A stretch of DNA of 5,903 bases, taken from NCBI GenBank assembly GCA_937902115.1, contig CALGSR010000389.1:1-5903 (forward strand). Direction: 5' to 3'. Shown here piece after piece: positions 1 through 5,235 of this stretch (positions are counted from its first letter, which is position 1; every line of letters starts with the position of its first letter). A model generated the notes under the pieces. The model searched no databases. It was not told the origin of the DNA and saw only the letters and a program-made list of their open reading frames with translations. Both the position numbers and the translations under genes were made by a program. The DNA is from an uncultured Bacillus sp. (lineage in GTDB: Bacteria > Bacillota > Bacilli > Bacillales > Cytobacillaceae).

Positions 1-39
1 CAGTGGAACCCAATTCCTAGAAATTAATCTTATTTCTGC
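1..39. other. Foreign sequence abutting the truncated symporter gene
   Basis: Reading leftwards on the minus strand, the symporter frame is typical up to the two glycines at 40-45. It then enters DNA that encodes nothing like the expected next segment (a Thr/Trp/Gln-containing loop leading into the next helix) in any of the three frames. The stretch holds two adjacent short inverted repeats: GGAA (5-8) with TTCC (14-17), and AGAAAT (19-24) with ATTTCT (32-37). It may be the end of an insertion element, or a rearrangement or assembly edge. No terminal repeat of a family I know is recognisable, and 39 bases are too few to decide. Confidence 0.4.
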
Positions 40-548
40 CCGCCAAATAAAACATAGGTCGTCATCATAACCCCTACGATAAGGACAGCAATCCAGTAAT
101 CAATTCCTAATAACAACTGGATAAGAGCACCCGCTCCAACTAATTGAGCAATCATGTAAAAAATTACAATCGTTATCGTACTTAATGCCGCTACCCCGCG
201 TACCTTTTTTGCATCAAAACGCGCATTGATCATATCGGCGATTGTATAGCGGCCAAGGTTACGCAGCGGCTCGGCAACAATATATAAAACAACAAGATAA
301 GCGACTAAGTATCCGATGGAAAAGAAAAATCCATCAAAACCATTTAAGGCAATCGCACCGGCAATCCCTAAAAATGAAGCTGCTGACAAATAGTCTCCGG
401 CAATAGCCAGTCCATTCTGCCATCCCGTTAAACCACCACCGGCAGTGTAAAATTCACTTGCCGTTTTCGTCCTTTTCGCAGCCCAATATGTAATGACGAG
501 TGTCATTCCTACAATTACAATAAATAAAACAAACGCTACCATACTCAT
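30..548 (-). pseudogene. ywcA: Truncated cation/acetate symporter (SSS family, ActP/YwcA-like), N-terminal third
   Basis: This is the N-terminal 170 residues of a solute:sodium symporter of the ActP/YwcA type, an inner-membrane permease that takes up acetate or similar small monocarboxylates with a cation. Diagnostic is the block at residues 37-66 (GGGLTGWQNGLAIAGDYLSA and the FLGIAGAI that follows), together with EPLRNLGRYTIADM at 93-106. Hydrophobic segments lie near residues 4-22, 43-68, 72-92, 118-140 and 150-168. Family members have about 500-550 residues, so roughly two thirds, including much of the LeuT-like core, is missing. After Gly170 come two unrelated codons and TAA. The start ATG overlaps the ywcB stop (ATGA, 545-548), showing translational coupling; a second ATG lies two codons on. 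Probably non-functional. The substrate is inferred from family and from the DUF485 partner. Confidence 0.8.
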
Positions 549-892
549 CGATTTTGTTCTCCTTGCTTTTCAATAATTTCATCCGCCATTGCATCATATT
601 TTGCTGCTTTTCGTACATAAATCATGCACATTGTCCAAGTCATGATAAATAATCCCATCGAATAAACCCATGTCCAAGAGATGGATCCAATTGCTGGCTT
701 ATTTAATATCGTGGTGTAAGAAGTAAGAATTGGTAACAAAATATAAAGACTTAGGAAGACAATCGTAGATGGAATGAGAAACTTTTTCTTTGCCTTAAGT
801 AAATGCTTAAAGTCTGGGCTGCCCGCAATTTTTTCATAATCTAATTTTGATTTTTTTTGCTGCAATACTTCATTTTCTACAATATTCCCCAA
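545..892 (-). CDS. ywcB: DUF485 membrane protein, partner of the symporter (YwcB-like)
   Basis: This is a small DUF485 protein of the kind encoded next to ActP-type symporters (YjcH in E. coli, YwcB in Bacillus). A role as accessory subunit or stabiliser of the permease is inferred from that constant linkage; the biochemical function is not settled. It has 115 residues from the chosen start. A charged cytoplasmic N-terminus carries the family signature DYEKIAGSPDFKHLLKAKKKF, followed by two membrane helices (about residues 39-59 and 71-91) and a charged tail. I chose TTG at 890-892 because GGGGAG (complement of 901-906) then sits 8 bases upstream. The longer GTG start at 899-901 overlaps that ribosome binding site. 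The stop overlaps the symporter ATG by 4 bases. The gene is intact even though its partner is truncated. Confidence 0.82.
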   Translation of the reverse strand: MGNIVENEVLQQKKSKLDYEKIAGSPDFKHLLKAKKKFLIPSTIVFLSLYILLPILTSYTTILNKPAIGSISWTWVYSMGLFIMTWTMCMIYVRKAAKYDAMADEIIEKQGEQNR

Positions 893-935
893 ACAAACCA
901 CTCCCCTTTTTCATAATTTTCTGAATTATATTTAT

Positions 936-964
936 ATTCTAAAAAATACAGATAAAAATAGCAA
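936..964 (-). promoter_or_regulatory. Predicted sigma-A promoter of ywcB-ywcA
   Basis: On the minus strand, TTGCTA (complement of 959-964) and TAGAAT (complement of 936-941) are separated by exactly 17 bases. They match the consensus at 4/6 and 5/6 positions. Transcription would start near 929, leaving about 35 bases of leader before the TTG start. A second TATAAT (complement of 925-930) is nearer the gene but has no acceptable -35 box. The surrounding 902-1005 stretch is extremely AT-rich and contains no other convincing element; I saw no good CcpA (cre) site. Confidence 0.45.
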
Positions 965-1005
965 TATAATTTGATAAATTCAGGATAATTTACCCAGAAT
1001 ATATA

Positions 1006-1045
1006 ACAAAAAGAGCCGTTCTTTTTCAGAATCAGCTCTTTTTGT
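1006..1045 (-). terminator. Rho-independent terminator after the ytzC operon
   Basis: ACAAAAAGAGC (1006-1016) pairs perfectly with GCTCTTTTTGT (1035-1045), an 11-bp stem. Inside the 18-base loop a smaller TTCT/AGAA hairpin (1019-1022 with 1028-1031) can form. On the minus strand the stem ends in TTTTTGTTATAT, 11 bases beyond the stop of the 54-residue ORF, so it ends that transcript. It also insulates ywcB from upstream read-through. Confidence 0.8.
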
Positions 1046-1056
1046 CATAATTACCG

Positions 1057-1221
1057 TTATTTTGGATGAATTTTTGCTCTAGTCGGCTGTGCCCCACTTT
1101 GTTCATACTTCTTTTTTGCCAGTTTTATTAAATCTGTTTCATTCCCTAATTCGACATCCTGATTATTATCGCCATTTCGAGTCTTCTGTTCCGGATTCTG
1201 CCTTTTTGAACGTTTTTTCAT
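1057..1221 (-). CDS. Small basic protein of unknown function (54 aa), downstream of ytzC
   Basis: A 54-residue ORF starts MKKRSKRQNPEQKTRNGD and ends TRAKIHPK. Support: an ATG preceded by a strong GGAGGGTGA ribosome binding site that overlaps the ytzC stop codon (11 bases between genes), and a terminator 11 bases after its stop, so it completes the ytzC operon. It is strongly basic and hydrophilic, with no cysteine, no membrane segment and no signal peptide. The central part (ELGNETDLIKLAKKKYEQSG, residues 24-43) vaguely recalls gamma-type small acid-soluble spore proteins in its Glu-Thr-Asn/Asp and Gln-Ser spacing, but the usual germination-protease recognition residues are not convincing. 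I do not recognise the family. A small spore-associated or nucleic-acid-binding protein is possible. Confidence 0.7.
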   Translation of the reverse strand: MKKRSKRQNPEQKTRNGDNNQDVELGNETDLIKLAKKKYEQSGAQPTRAKIHPK

Positions 1222-1232
1222 TACTCACCCTC

Positions 1233-1496
1233 CTATTGATTAAGCAGAATCATTTGATTCTGTACTTGCTGCAGCTGCAGCCGCATGCGGTGCAATTGCT
1301 CACGCTGCTGTCCATTTGCACTATGAGCAAGCTTCGCTAAATCATTATAGGCATCTTCTAACTGCTGCAATGCTTGAACATATTGCTCATTATTGTAGTG
1401 TTCTTGGGTGTTGCTTATCGTAAATTGATCATTCGCAAAGCGTATCACATCTTCACATTGTTGAATCATCGCTTCAACCGACTCACGCGTCGCCAT
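1233..1496 (-). CDS. ytzC: DUF2524 family protein YtzC
   Basis: An 87-residue protein matching the Bacillus YtzC (DUF2524) family by sequence character and by position upstream of, and divergent from, ytqA. It is almost entirely helical and hydrophilic, rich in Gln, with no hydrophobic segment. The C-terminal half (about residues 36-85, including QLEDAYNDLAKLAHSANGQQ) looks like a coiled-coil hairpin, suggesting a protein-protein contact role. Function is unknown; the family is restricted to spore-forming Bacilli as far as I know. The start is ATG at 1494-1496: AGGAGGGG lies about 6 bases upstream, whereas the TTG one codon earlier would be too close to it. It is first in a two-gene operon with the 54-residue ORF. 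Confidence 0.85.
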   Translation of the reverse strand: MATRESVEAMIQQCEDVIRFANDQFTISNTQEHYNNEQYVQALQQLEDAYNDLAKLAHSANGQQREQLHRMRLQLQQVQNQMILLNQ

Positions 1497-1542
1497 CAAA
1501 CCCCTCCTGTTCTATAAAAAAGCTCTAAAGACTTACGCTCTT

Positions 1543-1561
1543 ATTTTGCGCAAAATTTTGC
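1543..1561. promoter_or_regulatory. Two overlapping perfect palindromes between ytzC and ytqA
   Basis: ATTTTGCGCAAAAT (1543-1556) and GCAAAATTTTGC (1550-1561) are both perfect palindromes sharing seven bases, so the block reads as the alternating half-sites TTTTGC / GCAAAA / TTTTGC. It sits about 47 bases upstream of the ytzC start and about 95 upstream of ytqA, where an operator could act on either gene. No U-tract follows in a way that suggests a terminator. Operator function is inferred from symmetry alone, and the AT-richness makes chance plausible. Confidence 0.3.
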
Positions 1562-1614
1562 TTTTTACCCCAATAGGCTTCATTCCTTTTACAGTGGATT
1601 AAGGATTTACTTCA

Positions 1615-1623
1615 TGATAAAAT
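1615..1623 (+). promoter_or_regulatory. Possible extended -10 promoter of ytqA
   Basis: TGATAAAAT (1615-1623) fits an extended -10 element (TGn followed by TAAAAT, 5/6). No recognisable -35 hexamer lies 16-18 bases upstream. Transcription would start near 1630, a short distance before the ribosome binding site at 1640-1649. This placement also implies that the ATG at 1614 lies outside the message. Confidence 0.3.
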
Positions 1624-1639
1624 GGATAAATTCGAGAAT

Positions 1640-1658
1640 AAAGGAGGAGTCTGATTTG
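1640..1658 (+). promoter_or_regulatory. Ribosome binding site deciding the TTG start of ytqA
   Basis: AAAGGAGGAG (1640-1649) is a near-perfect Shine-Dalgarno sequence, with GGAGG ending about 8 bases before TTG at 1656-1658. It lies inside the longer reading frame that begins at ATG 1614, and that ATG has no ribosome binding site of its own. Confidence 0.8.
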
Positions 1659-2624
1659 CATCAGAATAACCCTTTTCCATATGCAGCAGATCAAAAGCGT
1701 TACCATACTTGGAATTACCATTTACGAAATACTTTTGGTGAAAAGGTATTTAAAATCGCATTGGACGGCGGTTTTGATTGTCCCAATCGCGACGGCACCG
1801 TTGCCCATGGAGGCTGCACCTTTTGCAGTGCTTCCGGTTCCGGAGATTACGCCGGCAATCGTGCAGACGATCTGATTAAACAGTTTGACGAAATAAAAAG
1901 CAAAATGCATACAAAATGGAAAAACGGAAAATATATGGCCTATTTTCAGGCATTTACAAATACACACGCTCCCGTAGATGTATTGCGGGAAAAATACGAA
2001 ACCGTCTTGAACCTGGAAGGGGTGGTCGGCCTTTCGATCGCTACAAGACCCGACTGCCTTCCGGACGATGTTGTCGACTATTTAGCGGAATTAAATGAGC
2101 GGACCTATTTATGGGTAGAACTTGGGTTGCAGACGATTCACGAACAAACTGCCAATCTGATTAACCGGGCCCATGATTACCCAACCTATGTTAGCGGAGT
2201 AGAAAAACTGCGCCAACGAGGCATTCGCGTTTGTTCCCATATCATAAACGGGCTTCCCCAAGAATCGACAGAAATGATGATGGAATCAGCTAAGGCAGTG
2301 GCCGGTCTGGATGTACAAGGGATAAAAATTCACCTTTTGCATTTATTAAAGGGAACCCCGATGGTGAAGCAATACGAAAAAGGCATGCTAGAGTTTCTAT
2401 CATTCGAAGACTATATTCAATTAGTATGTGACCAATTAGAAATACTGCCTCCTGAGATGATTATCCATCGAATCACAGGCGACGGGCCAATTGATTTAAT
2501 GATCGGGCCGATGTGGAGCATCAATAAATGGGAAGTACTGAATGCGATTGATGCCGAACTTGTAAGGCGCAACAGCTGGCAGGGCAAGTATTATGTACCA
2601 AGCAAAAGTGGGGTGACAAAATGA
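1656..2624 (+). CDS. ytqA: Radical SAM enzyme YtqA/MnmL, tRNA wobble-uridine modification
   Basis: A 322-residue radical SAM protein of the TIGR01212 / YhcC-like family. Its Cys42-x11-Cys54-x2-Cys57 cluster (CPNRDG then GGCTFC) binds the 4Fe-4S cluster that cleaves S-adenosylmethionine. Further family blocks are ATRPDCL (129-135), WVELGLQT (153-160), HLLHLLKGT (226-234) and HRITGDGP (271-278). In B. subtilis, YtqA has been proposed as MnmL, converting the carboxymethylaminomethyl group of cmnm5s2U34 in tRNA to the aminomethyl form that MnmM then methylates. The TTG start gives 322 residues, the length I recall for the B. subtilis protein, and is fixed by the strong ribosome binding site at 1640. 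The stop overlaps the ytqB start (ATGA). No missing key residue was seen. Family assignment is firm; the exact reaction rests on published work on the homologue. Confidence 0.92.
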   Translation: MHQNNPFPYAADQKRYHTWNYHLRNTFGEKVFKIALDGGFDCPNRDGTVAHGGCTFCSASGSGDYAGNRADDLIKQFDEIKSKMHTKWKNGKYMAYFQAFTNTHAPVDVLREKYETVLNLEGVVGLSIATRPDCLPDDVVDYLAELNERTYLWVELGLQTIHEQTANLINRAHDYPTYVSGVEKLRQRGIRVCSHIINGLPQESTEMMMESAKAVAGLDVQGIKIHLLHLLKGTPMVKQYEKGMLEFLSFEDYIQLVCDQLEILPPEMIIHRITGDGPIDLMIGPMWSINKWEVLNAIDAELVRRNSWQGKYYVPSKSGVTK

Positions 2625-3205
2625 AACTGGAACGAATTCTCCCCTTTGCCAGGTCTCTTTTAGCTAAGGCCATTAAGCCAGGTGATGCGGTCGTTGACGG
2701 GACACTTGGAAACGGGCATGATGCCGAAATGCTTTGTGAATTGGTTGGTGAAGATGGACGAGTTTTCGGCTTTGATATCCAGGAAACAGCGATCGAAAAC
2801 AGCATGAAACGAATCGAAGAAAGCCATTTTGAGGACCGTGTGATGTTTTTTCAAAGAGGGCATGAGAATGTTAAAAAATCGATCCCGCCCCAATATCATG
2901 GAGAAATCAGCGCAGCTATTTTCAACCTCGGCTACTTGCCTGGCGGCGATAAAAGTCTTGTCACAAAACCAGATACAACGATTTCAGCAATCGATCAGCT
3001 TCTTGACATAATGGCGGTGGAGGGAATTATCGTTCTCGTTATATACCATGGTCATCCTGAAGGGGCAGTCGAACGGGATATCCTGCTGCAATATGCAGAA
3101 AGGATTGAGCAAAAAAAGGCGCATGTTTTGCAATACCGCTTTATCAACCAAGTAAATAATCCGCCTTTTATCATTGCCATCGAAAAAAGAGCACAGGCCG
3201 ATTAA
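2621..3205 (+). CDS. ytqB: tRNA 5-aminomethyl-2-thiouridine methyltransferase YtqB/MnmM
   Basis: A 194-residue class I SAM-dependent methyltransferase, formerly annotated as a putative rRNA methylase and shown in B. subtilis and S. aureus homologues to be MnmM, which methylates nm5s2U34 in tRNA to mnm5s2U34. Visible: SAM-binding motif I VVDGTLGNGHD (24-34), the acidic ribose-binding residue Asp52 in FGFDIQ, the FNLGYLPGGD block (101-110), IYHGHPEG (142-149) and the C-terminal NNPPF (179-183). It is compact, with no added RNA-binding domain, as usual for the family. GGGGTGA lies just upstream, and the ATG overlaps the ytqA stop by 4 bases, so the two enzymes of consecutive steps are co-translated. 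The stop codon lies inside the terminator hairpin. Confidence 0.93.
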   Translation: MKLERILPFARSLLAKAIKPGDAVVDGTLGNGHDAEMLCELVGEDGRVFGFDIQETAIENSMKRIEESHFEDRVMFFQRGHENVKKSIPPQYHGEISAAIFNLGYLPGGDKSLVTKPDTTISAIDQLLDIMAVEGIIVLVIYHGHPEGAVERDILLQYAERIEQKKAHVLQYRFINQVNNPPFIIAIEKRAQAD

Positions 3206-3228
3206 TTTTCAGGCCAATGCTCTTTTTT
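3183..3228. terminator. Bidirectional terminator shared by ytqB and ytpB
   Basis: AAAAAAGAGCA (3183-3193) pairs with TGCTCTTTTTT (3218-3228), and inside it GGCC (3196-3199) pairs with GGCC (3212-3215), leaving a 12-base loop and a 2x2 internal mismatch. On the plus strand the stem ends in a run of eight Ts (3223-3230); on the minus strand it ends in six Ts. It therefore serves both converging operons. The ytqB stop (3203-3205) lies in the loop and the ytpB stop (3229-3231) is immediately adjacent. Confidence 0.9.
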
Positions 3229-4267
3229 TTATACATTCTGGAATTTCCGGTAAATAACCGCATTAAAATAGAAGAAAGCACTTGCAGGTCCGGCAGTTTT
3301 TAAAATCTCTTTAGCTAGCTTGCGGATATTTTGCTGTTTTCTAACCTTTTCATCTGATAAATAAAGACCAAGCAGTCCTCGATTAATTAATTGGTGAAAC
3401 CGTTTATGTGGAAGCTGCTTTGTATGACGGTCTGCCTCTTTCACAAAATGTTGTAAACGCTGAAACAGTTCCTGATCATTTTTATAATAAAAACAGAAGT
3501 TTAAATCCCCTCCCTCGCGATCCTCCTCTTGATCAATAAAATAATCGAGTAAAATATGCAGGCCTTGAATATAGGGAAAATACCCCTGCCGGATGTGTGC
3601 AGCGTGTTCCTGCTCAAAATCATCGCGAAAAGCATATGAAACGAGACAGAATATGCCTAAAGTCGAACCGGAACACGCAGAAAATTCATACCAGGACATT
3701 TCAGGAATCGATTCTTTATTTTTATTAAACCAATTTCTCAGACGCGGAACTCTCTGCTCGACGATCACATGTTTATGTACTTGTAAATCACAATAATAAG
3801 ACATGAGTTCCCATAAGTATCCTTTAATTTCTTCATAATGACTGCATCGTGAAAGTACTTCCCTACACGTTGCAGCTAAATCATACAGGTATTGTCCATC
3901 CTCACGTTCATTGCGGAAACGGTAATAATCCCCTGCGGTCTGCTGCTTTTCATCAATCGTAAGGGCATCCTTCATCGCTTCGTGCAGCGCCGAAAAATCC
4001 TCCGGATCGAGTGAAGTGCTTCGATCGCATAAATTATCTAAAACGAATTACTTCAGCATAGTGCTCATTTGCTGTCAGGGCCATGATGGACCCGCCTTCA
4101 CAATGAAAGGTCTTTTGCCCAATACTAGCCAGTGCCTGGCTGCGTAATTCAGGATCCGGGATTTGCTCAGCCCTATTTTTCCAGTAAGCTAACTCCTGAT
4201 GAACAGTTGGAAAAACTTTACGATAGGCTTTTGCCATTAAACTAAAAGGCATAGATGGAACTGACAT
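3229..4267 (-). pseudogene. ytpB: Tetraprenyl-beta-curcumene synthase YtpB (DUF2600), frameshifted
   Basis: Two frames together make one YtpB. Codons 1-76 (MSVPSMPFSLMAKAYRKVFP onward, including KTFHCEGGS at 52-60) run from ATG 4265-4267; the rest continues from 4038 (DNLCDRSTSLDPEDF) to 3229. At the junction (4038-4042) the first frame hits TAA at 4034-4036. The family normally has about 11 more residues here, leading into the aspartate-rich DYLDNLCDR motif, so about 32 bp appear deleted; 356 residues would be restored, close to the roughly 367 I recall for B. subtilis. The intact enzyme turns heptaprenyl diphosphate into tetraprenyl-beta-curcumene, precursor of C35 sesquarterpenes/sporulenes made with SqhC. 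Loss of the frame and of part of the metal-binding motif implies inactivity. The distal part has its own ATG (3973-3975) but no good ribosome binding site. GTGAGG precedes the real start, 13 bases after ytpA. Confidence 0.88.
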
Positions 4268-4280
4268 ATTAAAACCTCAC

Positions 4281-5084
4281 TTACACAATATAGCCAATTG
4301 CTTTTAATTGGCTGTTAAAAAAATCCTTCGCATATTCAAACACTTCTTCACGTTCTGGCTCATTAAAAATTTCATGGTAACATTTGGGCCATTCTTTAAA
4401 TCTTTTTTCAGAGAGCGGAACATCGTTAAACCACTCTCTAACAGTATGTTTATTGACAATCTTATCCTCTCCGCCCTGCATCACTAAAAATGGCAAATCT
4501 TGAATTTTATCATTATTTTCAAAAGCAAACTGAATCGCCTGTATGAGCTCATGATACCATCTGACTGACACTTTTGTGATGTACAGGGTATCATTCATGT
4601 CTGCTTCTCTTACCTCATCATTGCGTGTAGCCATATCAATGGTTAAACCTGAGTTCACCTTGAAGCTTGGGGCAACTACATTCAAAACAGAAGAAAATAG
4701 ATTTGTCATTTTTGGCGGTGGATTGACTAAACCTAAACACGGAGAAGATAACACGACACCAGCCAAATTCAATTTTTCTTCTTGGAGCAAACGAATTGAA
4801 ATTAAACCGCCCATGCTATGTCCTATAAGAAATACCGGTAAGTTAAACTGATAGGCAGCCTGTATCCAATCCTTTACTTCAAAAATATATTCATCAAAGG
4901 AATCAATATGACCTCTTCTGGACCTTGTTGTCATCCCCTGTCCCGGCAGGTCCCCCATTATGACATGGAAGCCTGATAAGCGCCACATTTCAATCAGCCA
5001 CCCATAGCGGCGATGATGTTCCATAGCTCCATGAACCATCACAATAACTGCTTTTGCTTCTTCTTCCGCTTCCCACTTCCACAT
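4281..5084 (-). CDS. ytpA: Alpha/beta hydrolase, lysophospholipase-like YtpA
   Basis: A 267-residue alpha/beta hydrolase of the monoacylglycerol lipase / lysophospholipase type (Hydrolase_4). The catalytic triad is readable: Ser90 in the nucleophile elbow GHSMGG (88-93), Asp207 in GGEDKIV (204-210) and His237 in CYHEIF (235-240). HGAMEHHRRY (18-27) supplies the oxyanion-hole region, and GDLPGQGMT (44-52) is typical of the family. No signal peptide or membrane segment is visible, so it should be cytosolic. In B. subtilis YtpA has been linked to making the lysophospholipid antibiotic bacilysocin by deacylating phosphatidylglycerol; whether that holds here is inference. GGGAGG about 8 bases upstream fixes the ATG at 5082-5084. 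It is first gene of the ytpA-ytpB operon, and remains intact although ytpB is broken. Length is normal. Confidence 0.92.
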   Translation of the reverse strand: MWKWEAEEEAKAVIVMVHGAMEHHRRYGWLIEMWRLSGFHVIMGDLPGQGMTTRSRRGHIDSFDEYIFEVKDWIQAAYQFNLPVFLIGHSMGGLISIRLLQEEKLNLAGVVLSSPCLGLVNPPPKMTNLFSSVLNVVAPSFKVNSGLTIDMATRNDEVREADMNDTLYITKVSVRWYHELIQAIQFAFENNDKIQDLPFLVMQGGEDKIVNKHTVREWFNDVPLSEKRFKEWPKCYHEIFNEPEREEVFEYAKDFFNSQLKAIGYIV

Positions 5085-5129
5085 TATTCCTTCCTCCCGT
5101 TACACTAATCAGCATATCTCTATCCTTCT

Positions 5130-5159
5130 ATTATGACAAATAAACAAATGCTTTGACAA
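5130..5159 (-). promoter_or_regulatory. Predicted sigma-A promoter of ytpA-ytpB
   Basis: On the minus strand, TTGTCA (complement of 5154-5159, 5/6) and CATAAT (complement of 5130-5135, 5/6) are separated by 18 bases. Transcription would begin near 5123, about 38 bases before the ytpA ATG. It is the best promoter match in the window. Its -35 box coincides with that of the opposing promoter. Confidence 0.55.
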
Positions 5160-5181
5160 ATCAAGACCCTTATCAGAAAAT
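5153..5181 (+). promoter_or_regulatory. Predicted sigma-A promoter of ytoA
   Basis: A perfect TTGACA (5153-5158) is followed after 17 bases by GAAAAT (5176-5181, 4/6). Transcription would begin near 5188, about 30 bases before the ribosome binding site of ytoA. The weak -10 makes this less certain than the opposing promoter. Confidence 0.45.
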
Positions 5182-5216
5182 AAGCAAAAGTACAGATACA
5201 TTTTTATCATGAGTAT

Positions 5217-5235
5217 AAAGGAGAGTTGTCAATTG
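5217..5235 (+). promoter_or_regulatory. Ribosome binding site deciding the TTG start of ytoA
   Basis: AAAGGAGAG (5217-5225) places GGAG 9 bases before TTG at 5233-5235. It lies inside the longer reading frame opened by ATG at 5209, which has only T-rich sequence upstream. The protein beginning at the TTG (MIYPYKGKYP) has the N-terminus expected of the family. Confidence 0.75.

Noticed and set aside
902..1005. CcpA (cre) or riboswitch element in the leader of ywcB
   Set aside because: The region is over 80% A/T with no cre-like core and no structured, conserved aptamer sequence that I can recognise.
1089..1340. Plus-strand open frame of 83 codons opposite ytzC and the small ORF
   Set aside because: It has no ribosome binding site, its composition is simply the reverse of the two minus-strand genes, and it straddles both of them.
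2521..2805. Minus-strand open frame of 94 codons across the ytqA/ytqB overlap
   Set aside because: It lies antisense to two well-identified enzymes, has no start signal and no recognisable protein features.
3229..3975. Treating the distal part of ytpB as an independent 248-residue protein
   Set aside because: Its frame is open upstream to 4038 and continues the YtpB family sequence (DNLCDRSTSL); the internal ATG lacks a good ribosome binding site. It is the back half of a frameshifted gene.
4576..4851. Plus-strand open frame of 91 codons inside ytpA
   Set aside because: It is antisense to a hydrolase with a complete catalytic triad and has no Shine-Dalgarno sequence.
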